A model generated the notes under the pieces. That model had not been told where the DNA came from, did no database searches, and worked only from the letters and a program-made list of their open reading frames with translations. A program made the position numbers and the translations under genes. A stretch of 64,000 nt of DNA, taken from NCBI RefSeq assembly GCF_011075055.1, contig NC_058143.1:9873057-9937056 (forward strand). Direction: 5' to 3'. Source of the stretch: Mangifera indica. Taxonomy: Eukaryota > Streptophyta > Magnoliopsida > Sapindales > Anacardiaceae. This document shows positions 12,641 through 24,010 of the stretch, piece after piece. How positions within the stretch are numbered: position 1 is the stretch's first letter; each line of letters begins with the position of its first letter.

Positions 12641-14125
12641 TAAGAGAAATAAACCTTTTGATATAGCTCTATGGTATTCGCTAAAGTGACGAATGATTTT
12701 CAAGCTCTTTTTTTTTTAAGTTGTTTCTTCAGACTTCAGTTATACCTATTAATTTCTTGGATGAAAGTGGGCATCGACATTAAGCCCCCTGATTATGTGT
12801 GCAATGAAAGGAACCCTAAACAGACCATATAATCACACTCTAAGGACCGAGACTTTGCCAAGGAACTAGTCATACCAATATAAAACTCATTATGACAAAT
12901 ATTAATGCAAGTATATAATAAACTTTACCTATGTTATAAAGCCCAGATAAAAAGATTAAGAAGTGAAATGACCTCATTTTCGGCACTTGACCATGATTCC
13001 ATTTTGCTTTGCAAAGGAAAAACTCAGTGGGAAAAAACTTCAGGAAAAGGAAAAGTTTGAAGGTTATATTATGTAGTTGATAGGAGCATAGTTTAAGAAC
13101 ACTAAGGCATGACTCAATCATGTTTGAGATATCACTAGGTAAGAATATATTATCCCAACTCAAATATGTTTGTGAAAGCATTGTTTAGTTGCTAAGTAGG
13201 CATACACAAGCACAACTCTAAATGTTTCTGACAGTACAACTCAATCACGAAGTACGCAAAATAAGAGCACGACTCAATTATGTTTGTCGGAGAGTACCGA
13301 TCAATCTTTTGGTTAGAAAATAGAAGCACGACTCGACGGTGAGTGTGAGCACAACTCAACCATGAGAATAGAAACATAAGAACATCGCTCAATTATGTTC
13401 GCGAGAGCGCAACTCAATCACTAAGTAAGAACATAGGAGCACAACTGGACTGCTTGCATAAGAGCACGACTTGACCATCAAGTAAAGAACATAAGAGCAG
13501 GGATCAATTGCCTTTCTAAGGGAGCGACTCACATAAGCTTCTATAACTTGTGAACTATTAATCTAGAGGTTGCCTCTTGGAAAGCTTGTAGCACTTTACA
13601 GTAGGAATTGTTCAGAATTGATGAAAATCATGCTTTACTCGAAACTCCAAAGGTAAAATATGTTTGAAGAAAAATAATAGATGAAGGTGTTTTTCAAACT
13701 CGAAGTTCATAAGAGATAAAGCTTTGAAAAGCAATACGAGGACAAATGCTTTTGAGTGATAACAATGTAAATCCACAAGCCCCCAATAGTTTTTCAAAGG
13801 GATGACGTTATGTCTCATTTTGATATTGCTGTGTTGCTTTGATAAGACCTCATGTGATGTTTTTTTTTCTCATCATGTGCATATAAATAACGACTGCATG
13901 ATCATTTGCTGCGTCTATTGATGATTCATTTGTAGAACAATGTGTAAGCTAGATTTGTAGAGCACTGACAATCAAAAGTTGAGATTAAGCAAGTCAACGA
14001 ATAAATTGTAATAGAGTAAGCAAATACAAGAGTCATACTAAAGGATTGTCCAAGTTTATACAACTAAACCTAATTATATAATACTTTAAAAGAATGAAAA
14101 TTGGTAACGAAACTACTAAATAAAG
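12641..14125. other. non-genic stretch with a degenerate tandem array
   Basis: No protein-like frame is recognised. Between about 13100 and 13540 a short word close to AGCACGACTCAATCATG recurs around ten times at irregular spacing of about 20-55 bases (13107, 13237, 13267, 13326, 13349, 13382, 13407, 13438, 13466, 13525), often followed by 'aagtaagaacataag'. One more copy lies at 15008. The rest is unremarkable. Confidence 0.5.
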
Positions 14126-14129
14126 AGCA

Positions 14130-14292
14130 ATCCTATGTGTACCTACTTTTGGTACATAGTTCATATATACAGATGATGTTTTATTATATAATTGGGTATT
14201 ACTTTATCTTTAATTTAAAATCACTGAATTATATGATGACACATCATATGTATATACGAATTGTGTATCAAAAATAGATACAGATAATTTTT
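14130..14292. mobile_element. short foldback MITE
   Basis: About 160 bp whose two halves are inverted copies. The left arm is CCTATGTGTACCTACTTTTG...TTCATATATACAGATGATG; the right arm, read on the minus strand, is ATCTGTATCTATTTTTGATA...TTCGTATATACATATGATG. The arms match imperfectly over about 50 bases and meet near 14190-14230. No target duplication could be fixed, so the superfamily is open. Confidence 0.6.
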
Positions 14293-15096
14293 TTATTTCA
14301 CCACAATATCATTTCTTAACAAAAACCAACTCAATCGACATAAAAGGATTTCACCTCGGCTCTAATAATCAGTAGGTAACACTCCGTCTGAACATATGTA
14401 CATTCTTGGGTATAAGTCTCATGAAAGTAGAGGCACCTTACCTCCCATAAAGATTTCACAGAAGATTAATCAGGTTTTTACTTGGGTTGTAACAAAAGGC
14501 AGGATTGGGCTAAGAAAGAAAGAGGTTAAGAGGGGATATACAAGAACTTGGAACATATCAAAGCTTTTTATGCAAGTGGATTATTGGAGAAGAGAGAAAT
14601 ATTTATATGATTACTCTCTGCTTTGTTCCTTCTTTTTTCACTTTTTGACTTTCATTACAATTCGTAGCATTAAACATACCTTCACCAACAACCTTGGTAC
14701 TAGCCATATACATGTATGATGCAAATTTAGCTTTTTTCATTCGTCTTCTTACTTTGACATCTCCCATGATATAGGGCATGGCTTAAAAAACGGGGCAAAA
14801 ATGATTGAAGATTATTGTAGGTAATGGGAGAAAAAGTTAAGTGTTTGGCCTCAAACATTATAAGTGGCACATATAACAGTGTTGGATTAAGGTTTTAATT
14901 TGAGGACAAAATTCTCTCATACCAAGTACAAATGCCTATTGACACCGTCCTACATCAACACAGATTCGAAAGGTGTTTAAGAGCAAAAGACCTATTTCTC
15001 AATAAAAATAGCACGACTCAACACTTTTACTAGAGTAGTCCCTGCTAATTTTTTATGGTGATCTGAGCATGGGTTCATAAAGATTAAAGTTTATAA
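14293..15096. other. no gene recognised
   Basis: A 107-codon open frame (14396-14719, +) is present, but its product resembles no family I know and shows no clear domain. I regard it as chance or a repeat relic. No clear repeat boundary is seen. Confidence 0.3.
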
Positions 15097-17142
15097 GCCC
15101 AAAAGACTTACTCCCACCCAAGGTTTAGTCCAATGACAAAATTTCACCTATTAATTTTAGAAAATCTAAATATCTAACTATTAATTATTACTACTAAAAA
15201 AATATGTTAGTGATAAGAGCATAATTATTATTTAACTAATCATATTAAAAAAAATTATCGTTTTTTTTTATCTTAATTTTGAAAACTGATAATTTTCTTA
15301 AACGTAGTTTTGAAAACTTACTTTTTCCTTTATAAGAGTTTTATTTTTTTTCTACATTTTTCAATGTCCTATCTCCGTCTCCAACCACCTTCTTTGCTCA
15401 AGATTGATCCACCTTCAACCCAACTCATTTTTCAGAGAAACAAGAGATGAAGATTAATAAAAGAATTCTGATTGCAGAGGAAAAGAACAAAATTTAGAGA
15501 GGTGAAAGAAATCGCCTTTTTCTTCCACTCACCGAGTAAGAGTGAAAGAAAGCAAGAAATCAGGAAAAAAAATCAGGACCAACCTTTAAGACCTAGAAAT
15601 AAGAAAATTGTTCCTTTTTTTCAGCCGAAAGCAATTTAAATCAAGGTTTTAAGGATCGAATCGAAATATAAACCATTTTAAATATTAGTTTTGATTGAAT
15701 CAGTCAGTCCAATCGAAACTTTAGTTTTATATAAAAACTTGAAAAAATTACATCTGAATATATATTCTTTACACATTAAATTCTAATCGATGCATAATTT
15801 TTAATTAAAAGTCTACAAAACAAGAGTTGAAATACTATTACAAATTAATTATATATCATAATCATTACAACAAATCAAAGCAAAAACCCAACCTATTACA
15901 TTAAACAAAACATAAGAACAAATTGAATAAAACACAAATCATAGATTGGGAATACTGCAATACATTATATAATAATATTATAATATATTATATAATAATT
16001 AAAAGTTTAAACTACAACTGTAAATAATATATTATTTAATAATATTGCTTGGGAAGTTGGGAAAACTATCCTTGCCAAGATTTCTGATTCTACAATATTA
16101 AAAAACGATAGTCAACATAATGAGTTTGGAGAGAGACTTAACCGTAGCAGTAGAGTTGATGAAGAAGCGTCAATATCTATAGTAAATTTTCGGCAGAAAG
16201 AGTCGAGTTTGAAGAAGCAAACTTGGGCTGAACGGCACAAACACATAAAACAATAAAATATCATCAAATTCTGTAAGTTTTTGGTTGGCTGGGTGTGTTT
16301 GGCCAAAAACGGACAGTCCAATGAATTAGGTTTTACCCTTTTTACAATTTTTTTTAATTTAATATATATGATTCATTGAACCGGATTAGTTTATAACTAC
16401 CTTAAACCACAAACCAAAGTTAAATTGTCGGTCCAGCCATGGTCTATTTCGAAATTTGTTAAAGAGGGTGTTTTCTACTTAACTTTTTGCTTGAATGATC
16501 GATTCACGGTCTGGTTGATCTGGTCTGGTTGATCTGGTCTGGTTCTCACAACCATGGCCTAAATAAAGCTTGATCTTTAAACTTCTCTCCCAAGTTCCTA
16601 ACTATAACAAAGAAATTATTCCAAGAATAGGAAACTCTATTTTCAATCCTTTTCGTCTCTCTGCCTCTGCATTTAATCCTCTAATAATGCCTCCAAACTT
16701 GGCAATCAATAACAGCTAGATCATCAAAACTCTCTCTTTCTCTCCCTCAGACTCAAAAAAAAAAAAAAAAAAAGTGCCCATAAGTTGTTCTTGTATTTTT
16801 TATCAGTGAAACAGATACCAAATGGTCGAAATCACCAAAAAATAACACCAAAGAAAACTACAAGAATCTTTAACTAAGAAGAAACTTAGATTTGCCAAAA
16901 AATGCAATAAAATAAAACCCTATTAAAAGAAAAAGATAAGTTTTCAAAACCAAATTGGAGAAAGAGGATAAAATTTTATTTTATTTTATTTTTAATATTT
17001 TTGGTTAAATGATGATTATATATTTAATATTAACGGATTTGATTAAAAGTAACAGATGACGATAGATATTTAAATTTTTAAAAGTTAGTAGGTGAGACTT
17101 TGTTAATAAACTAAACCTTTGGTGGGAATACGTGTTTTGGCC
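15097..17142. mobile_element. non-autonomous Mutator-like element with long terminal inverted repeats
   Basis: The left end reads GCCCAAAAGACTTACTCCCA and the right end, on the minus strand, GGCCAAAACACGTATTCCCA. Similarity continues inward for over 100 bases ('cacctattaattttagaaaat' against 'cacctactaacttttaaaaat'). The flanking nonamers AGTTTATAA (15088-15096) and ATTTTATAA (17143-17151) match at 8 of 9, the Mutator-type duplication. The interior has no transposase. It holds another AT-rich repeat (about 15640-16560), a 'ggtctggttgatct' tandem triplet at 16509-16545 and an A run at 16749-16771. Confidence 0.75.
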
Positions 17143-17329
17143 ATTTTATAAAAGTAAGATAACTAAACAAGTAATTTACGCAATCCCAAACCTCCAAACA
17201 TAAATGAAACTTTGTTTTCAAACTGTAAAAGCAAATATAAATGCTTGGGAAAATGCGAGAATGTACAACAAACCCAAAAAAAAAACTTCCAAAAAATAGT
17301 TACTATGAAAAAGAACGACCATACCTAGT

Positions 17330-17725
17330 TGGTTTCCTCCCAACAGGCGCTTTTATTTAATGTCTAGGCACGATGGATAGTCAGTTTCAATTGTTGCCCA
17401 TTCACCTTGAAACTAACCCCTATTTTCATGTTCTCGGTCTCAATAGCGCAATGAGAGAATACATATCACACTTTGAATGGACCAGCCACCTAGAATTCAA
17501 TTTCCTTAGAAAAAGATGTAGGCGTGAGTCATAAAGCAAAACTTTCATACCTTGTGTAAACTCCTGCCACTGTATTGACTTGTCATGATATAGCTTGGTT
17601 TTTTCTTTTTAAATGTTTGCATTCTCATACGCCTCATTTGAAGCTTCCAATTCATTAAATTGCCACTTGTTAGCATTTATGACCTTATTCATATGAAAAT
17701 TCAGCCACTAAATCGTTCAATATGC
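17330..17725 (-). pseudogene. Ty3/gypsy integrase C-terminal fragment
   Basis: On the minus strand the translation shows the conserved tail of plant gypsy integrases: '[19 protein letters not shown]', then '[13 protein letters not shown]' and a degenerate 'VNGQQLK' region near 17390. The family form is 'F..GDKVLLY.SRLRLFPGKL.SRW.GPF'. There are several substitutions and at least two frame changes. RT and RNase H are missing between this and the protease fragment to the right, so it is either a deleted element or a second one. Confidence 0.7.
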
Positions 17726-18059
17726 TCGATGCCGCAAGTGACATGTTTTCCCAAAAAACAAACCTATAATATGGGCTCATTCCAATTAGAGTATTGTATG
17801 TTGTACCTACAAAGCATTATCGAACTTAATTGATCAATCCTTTCTATCATATGAATATAAAGGACCAACTCCAAAAGAGGGCCAAAGGGAGGGAGAGATA
17901 TATAAGGATAAATTGGAGACATAGAGACATAGAAAATAAGAGAACTCACACATGATATTGTGCTACTATCCTCATTCACATCCTTTTTAAAATATTTCAA
18001 ACTATAACACTAACTAATAACACATTGTAGAAGTAGGTTTTCTAACCATCGGACTAAAC
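17726..18059. other. gypsy-derived spacer, no gene recognised
   Basis: Between the integrase fragment and the copia RT fragment. A 78-codon minus frame (17764-18000) has no recognisable motif. The last 60 bases may already belong to the copia fragment on the plus strand. Confidence 0.3.
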
Positions 18060-18620
18060 CATATGTACAAGAAGGTTAGTGAGAGTACAACGACATTTAT
18101 GGTATTGTATGTCAATATCATATGAATTATAAAAAATGATATACCAAACTTATGGTCAGTTAAAGATTAATTATCTAAATGTTTCTCTATGAAAAACTTA
18201 GGAGAAGGAGATTACCTCTTTACAATAAAGATCTAACATGATAGATCATGTATGTTGCTTGGCCGAAGTTAGAGCAAATCTATGGACTAGTGCTAAAGAT
18301 ATTTGGCATGGAAGAATTCAAGAGAGGATTCCTTTCTATGCCACATGGCATAGACCTCTTTAAAGAGATATGCCTTTAGACACAAGCAGAAAGAAAGAAG
18401 ATATGTAGGATCCTATATGCATTCGTAATTGGATCCATCATATGCGTCATGTTATGCACTCGAGTTACTGTTTCATATGCATTGAGTGTATGTAGTAAAT
18501 ATCAATCAAATCTAAATGAACATCATTGGACAATTGATAAGAATATCCTTAAGAATATAAAAAGGACTAAGTATGCTTTCTTACTAAGAGGAACTCACTA
18601 TAAGAAGAAACTATTATACT
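18060..18620 (+). pseudogene. Ty1/copia RT/RNase H fragment
   Basis: Plus-strand remnants follow the copia RT in order. First comes a 'CVYKKVSGS...VLYVDD' region at about 18065-18115, where the catalytic box has decayed to YVNI. Then come 'IKNDIPNLWSVK..LS..FSMKNLGEGDYL' at about 18140-18215, a degenerate 'GFLPM.HG' stretch near 18320-18360, and the RNase H entrance 'YQSNLNEHHWTIDKNILKNI' at 18490-18560. Frame changes break it several times. It lies opposite to, and between, gypsy fragments, so it is an insertion or a rearranged piece. Confidence 0.7.
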
Positions 18621-19595
18621 AATTTCCAAATTGACAAAGACGACTATCAATCGCAACCATATAAAAGGGTGACTAACGAGATCAAAACCTTCAAATCATT
18701 CCTTGAAGGATGGTGTCCACAACACTTCCATTATCAACAAGTATCTAATGGACCTCGTTATTTTTTATCTTGGCAATTACAATTAGGGCATATGAACTCT
18801 TGAAGCAACTAATTAGCTAATCATCGAGGTTATGAATAGATAGAGGAGGTTGCACTTTTGCTACGTGGGTGTATATGTCTCAAGCACATCTAAAAAAGCC
18901 TCTAATTTATGGTCTTCGTATTATTATTCTAATGATATTAATTTTCTTGAAAAGAGCTACCCATTCTTTGATATGGCAAGTTTGTTGTCTAGTAGGACAT
19001 AATTGATTTAGGAGTTCTCTCAAATACCCACATCCGATAAGATCCTCCATGGCATTCATTAGAGTGTGTGACACTCATCTATGTCTTGTCTGTTATTATT
19101 ATGATAACAACAAAACTTTTTATAGTCTAATTTGAGGTATTCTCTTTTTAAGTAATTAGTTGTGGGAATATGCCCATATTTTAAGACATTGCATAGATAT
19201 GGTCGAAAGAATGACTAGAGAGGTGCACTCTTTGAATCATGCAAGAAGAGAATTTCTCCTTAGATCACCTCTTTGTTACTTTTTGAAGGTTTTGTGATTG
19301 CCTTCACTTTCCTTTTTTTTTTCCCTTTAAAGGGGTGTTGGTTAAGGCTTTTAGACTAGCAAGCTTTAGAGCTTATATGGAGCTTTTTATTCGTAAGTGT
19401 ATATCGTACATTTTACTAAATTTGGCCAAGGATGCGGACTTCTCAACATGTCCAAAACTATGTATGTGGGCAAAGTCCTCCAATAATAAGTGTAAAGATA
19501 GACACCTTTAGAGTAGTTTCATGCCTTGGATAGTTTAGTTTTGAAATTTCTAGGTAGGCCTTAAGGGTTTTATCCCTCTCTTGTCATTTTATTTC
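18621..19595 (-). pseudogene. Ty3/gypsy gag C-terminus and protease (degenerate)
   Basis: Read on the minus strand. The right end continues a retrotransposon gag domain interrupted by the hAT element: 'ERDKTLKAYLE' just left of 19595, then 'EVRILGQI'-like gag helices to about 19400. At 18690-18760 the aspartic-protease signature appears as ILVDNGSVVDTIL (family: VLVD.GSSADIL), then 'SPFYMVAIDSRL'. Stops are frequent. The N-terminal gag half lies beyond the hAT insertion at 23611-24000. Confidence 0.7.
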
Positions 19596-22500
19596 CATGG
19601 TAGTTGAATTGTATATCGTATCATATATCAAAATATTAATTTTTCGTATCATGTATTGTATCATATAATACACCTTTTTAAATAAACTAATAATAAATTT
19701 CAAAAAAATTTAAGATTTTTTTATATTTTTCTTTTTGTATTCCACGTCAATTCAATATAACCATTGTTTCCAATCCAAATATAAATGAAAAACTAAAATT
19801 GTCTCATCAAATTGTAACTAACTCAGTCAAAAAAAAGTATAGGAAAATAATATAGAATTAAATTTCCTCATGTAAAATAGTAATGCAATAAAAAAAATAA
19901 ATAGAAATATAAAGTTATATATTAAATATCCAATTTTACCATAAGAAAATCATTCTTACTTCAAACTTTACCATATTCTTAAATATTACATCCATTAACG
20001 AAATCAAAATAACCAAAATATTCTATATTCAACTTTTTACTCTTGAATGAAATCAACTTTTGCTCTCAATCATTCAAGAGTAAAAAGGAAATACTAGATA
20101 TATATCAAGTGAAAATCATAATATCTTATTCTCAATCATTTATATCATTAAAATCAAAATTAATATCTATATCTTCATTATTGTTATCACTATCATGCAA
20201 GATAGGTAACTCATCTTCCTCTTTAATTTCTCTATCTTCTTTAGGCATGATTTCCATTTTATTATGTTCAACCACTTTTTCTTTACCTTTTTTGTTGCTA
20301 GCATTCAAATTCCTTGGTCCTATAAAGAAATCATCAAGCCATCAATATACATAGTACATTTAATTTTATATTAAAAGGATAGTTAAGTTAATATTAAGGT
20401 AAAATATACCTCTAGCTCTTTTGTTGCTAGGAACACCTTCATTAATGTTGAAGCATTCTTGAACATCCATCCATAAATTATCATCTGACAAGCAAGGATT
20501 TTCCTTTTCCATAATCCACTCATCATCAGATTCTAATTCCAATAAACATATTAGATCATAAACCTCTCATTTCTCCTCCCTAAGGTTTTGCCTCATTTCC
20601 AATTACAAGTTATATTTGACAATGATGAGGACATTCAATCTTTGTTGCTCCAAAAGATTTTTTTTTTTTTTTAGAATGCACATGTTCAAACATGCTCCAA
20701 TTTCTTTCACAACTCGTGGCACTACATGTAAGACTTAATATCTTTATAGCAAGTATTTACAACTCTTTATAGTCTTCATCATAACTGTCCCACCATAAAG
20801 CTATTTAAAAATAAAAAAGTTGAAAACATGTAAGTATCTTAGTATGTTAAAATTAAAAAAAAAAAGCCATATAAGCAAACATATTTGGTTGTTTTTTATC
20901 TCTTGTTAGTATGGTCATATCCATTCCAAATAATCTGACCGCTTGTTTAAACTTATCAAGTTGAACATCAGCTTCAATTCTAACACCACATTGGGATACA
21001 TTTTCTTAATAACCTTGTACAATCCAATTTTAAATTCTTTGTCTGGATTAAAGTTTGGATCATAATGGTACCTAATATATAATGAAATATAATATATATT
21101 TCAAATTTTAAACAATTCTTTTATGGATTAAAAAAAATCAACATTTAGGATTAAGATGGTATGTCGCTGCATGAAATGGCCTATGGAGTTGAAAATCCCA
21201 ACTAGTGTTAATGATCTTCCATATATGTGAATATCGATGCTCAACATTGTTGAAATTCTTCGCAGTTTGATTTTTTGCTTTACTCATAGTTTCATATATG
21301 TATCTCATGGCCAATTTCACATCACCATCTATAAGTCTCAAAATATCTACAAGTGGATTCACACATTTCAAGCCAAATTGGATAGATTTCCAAAATCTTC
21401 GAGCATTCAAGATAATATCCACCTTTTTTTTTCCCTTAACTATAATAGCATATATGCCTTTTACCCATACTTCCGATGCAAACATAGATCTAGGAGCTAT
21501 TTTTCTATCCATGATGTAACTCGATGTAAGAAAAGAGGTTGCAATATTATTACTGTAGGTCTTGCTAGCTCTTTATTCTTTGCAAATTTTCAATATAAAT
21601 TAAGCACTCATGTATGCCTATAAATGAAATTTCTGACTTGTTTAGCTTTTGCAGTGGTATCATCGAATAGTTGAATCTTTCCAATATCCTCAAGAATCAA
21701 GTCAAGGCAATGAGTTGCACAAGGAGACCAAAATAACTTTTTTCCTTTTTGTTTCTAACATTCTACCAAGGGTTACACGGTTGGATGTTCCATCAGTTAT
21801 CACTTGTACTTCATGCTTTTCCCTTATCTCCTCCACTATACTATCAAGTAACTCAAAACATTTTTTGTGCATTTTTTACAAATTTGGAAGTATTAATGGA
21901 TTTTAAAAATATTGTTCCACTTGGACTATTAACAAGAAAATTAGTGAGTGATCTACCCTTTCCATTCGTTCATCCATCCGACATTAATGTGCAACCATTT
22001 CTTTTCCACTCATTTTTATATTTTTCTAGTTTATTTGCCACAAGATCACCTTTTTTCTTCAAACAAGAAACTTGCACTTCATGATAAGTAGGAGGTTTCA
22101 ATCTCTTCTCAGAATCACCCACTAACTTTAACATGTCAACAAAAAGAGGACTTCTCACCAAAGTAAATGGTAATGCATTGTCATAAAGACATCTACATAT
22201 ACCTTGAATTACACTATCCCTATCTTTTACAACTTCATTTAAAGTTATTGCTTAAAACTCCTTTTTTTCCTTTAGTGAAAAAACTATCAATTTTACCCCT
22301 TAGACTAACATCTTGCTCTTTAAATATATCATCATCATTATCATTATCATTACTAACTTTTTTCATTGCTTCTAGCATCTCTCGAAATTTCATCCTAACA
22401 TCTTTAGGAACTTGACTACATGGCTTAACTTGATCATGAGTTCTAACAAAATGATTTTTCATTCTTGTTGTAGCACCCCAATATGATATACCACAATAGT

Positions 22501-23075
22501 TATATAAAAGATGCAATATATTCTCCACATTCACTTTTTTACAATGCTCCCATGTAAAATTATCAATTTTTCTCTTATTATTTTCCATGTTTTAGTCTAA
22601 TAATTCAACTCTCAATCTTAATTTAATTGACCAAAACAAGTTGCAATAAATCAAAAGAAGAAACAAAAACATATATGGTTCAAAATAAGAAATATTGTAT
22701 TAAGTAATGTAAAACACATAATTTATATCATAAAAGTATGAATAAAGTCTCACAACTAAATTTTACATAATATACATAACTATTGTAAACATGTGAGGTA
22801 TAACATTCATATTAACAAATTTTATAAATTATAAATTGATAAATTTTTCATTCATATTTACAAATCTTAGTAGCAGTGACTATTTCAAAAAATTTTAAAA
22901 ATTATATTTTTTATTATAACTTTATTACTACGAGACCACCACTTCACCCACCCAACAATCCCATTTCTTTCATGTTTCAATTAAAGCTTGCATCCTTTTA
23001 TTAAAAGCATGAAGAATGAGACAAAAGTAAGTATTTCTTTTCTCATGTGTTGGATTGGGTTGTTGGAAACTTAGC

Positions 23076-23107
<32 letters not shown>

Positions 23108-23610
23108 GGTCGTATTGTAAGCAAATAACATGTACATGAAGCAAAAGATGAATTATTTTACCTTTACTACACTATTTAATCACTTGTAGAATCTTTAATG
23201 CTTTTGTGGTGTTGGGTTTTGTTGGTGCTTGCTGCAACAAAGTTTTTGAATTAGGGATTTGGAAAGTTTAAAGAAAATGACTACAGAGTGTTGTTGACGG
23301 TTCGACACACTTATGAATTTATGTGAAAATGAATTTCAAAAGTTAAAAAATTTAAATTAAATCAAATAATTTTTAAAACCAATTTTATATGGATATGATT
23401 CGGTGACCTATTTTTAAATTTGACCTGCCCAATTTAGTCTAAAAAGACATCAATTTGTATCATTAATTTTATCGATACGTATCGTATTATACAATACGCA
23501 CACCATATCAAATCAATTTTTGATACACCTTAAGATACATATTATTTTTTATCTGTATCATATTATATCGTATGATACATGTTTTGTATCATACAATACT
23601 AACTACCATG
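19596..23610 (-). mobile_element. hAT transposon (DUF659/BED type), about 4.0 kb, degenerate
   Basis: Ends are inverted: left CATGGTAGTTGAATTGTAT, right (minus strand) CATGGTAGTTAGTATTGTAT. They are followed on both sides by subterminal clusters of 'gtatcat/atgatac' words (19611-19680 and 23450-23600), typical binding-site arrays of hAT elements. The centre codes for a BED-finger/DUF659/hAT-dimerisation transposase on the minus strand. An 8-bp target duplication could not be confirmed; the terminal CATGG makes the exact edge ambiguous. The element lies inside gypsy gag. Confidence 0.8.
20280..22590 (-). pseudogene. hAT-family transposase (BED finger, DUF659, hAT C-terminal dimerisation), degenerate
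   Basis: A cut-and-paste DNA transposase. The N-terminal frame (22235-22588) has a BED-type zinc finger: W at residue 13, YCG at 32-34, GATTRMKNH at 39-47, then HDQVKPCSQVPKDVRMKF. DUF659 follows: LVRSPLFVDMLKLVGDSEKR and NGCTLMSDG at 21970-22160, 'VQVITDG.SNRVTLG' near 21770-21810, and 'MDRKIAPRSMFASEVWVKG' at 21440-21512. A middle block (21138-21440) is also open. The dimerisation region near 20680-20800 reads 'LALKILSLTCSATSCERNWS', then 'HSKK.NRL' and a LESDDEW acidic stretch near 20500. First BED cysteine lost; several frameshifts and stops. It cannot be active. Confidence 0.85.
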
Positions 23611-24010
23611 CCCAAGGTAGCTTATGGGGACAATAAAATGTTAAGTTGCCTAGAACTGGCATAAAAATTGTATATATAAGTTGTTTCCACGAAGTAATTA
23701 AACCAGTTGATAATTTCTTGAACCATCTTTTAGCTCCTCCTATGAGTGTGACTGCTAGACAAATGTATCTAATAAGCTTGAATATGTTGTGAAGCTTCAT
23801 TTAATCATAGAAGGCATCTCGATGATCTAGGGATCACCCCTTCCATCAAAAGGAGTAATTGATAGTGCATTGAATCCATTGTGAAAGGGTGCACGACATA
23901 CTTGATGGAAGAATAGAGATTCTTTAATCTCAATCTCTAGTTTGTCTTCTCAAGCTACCCAATCTCTTAAAGCTTGCATGAGGCCTTGAAGTGGGTGATA
24001 GTGTTGTTAA
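23611..24010 (-). pseudogene. Ty3/gypsy gag, N-terminal half (degenerate)
   Basis: Minus strand. It shows the retrotransposon gag signature 'PFDGRGDP..H' around 23820-23850, then a 'C.AFPSTL.G.A..WF' equivalent as CLAVTLIGGAKRWFKKLSTG (23690-23750) and 'SWKQL' at 23680. Reading stops at the hAT end and resumes in the fragment 18621-19595. The family protein forms the particle core. Confidence 0.75.

Noticed and set aside
19596..23610. An exact 8-bp target duplication for the DUF659 hAT
   Set aside because: Candidates around the terminal CATGG do not agree at 8 bases for any consistent edge, so none is claimed.
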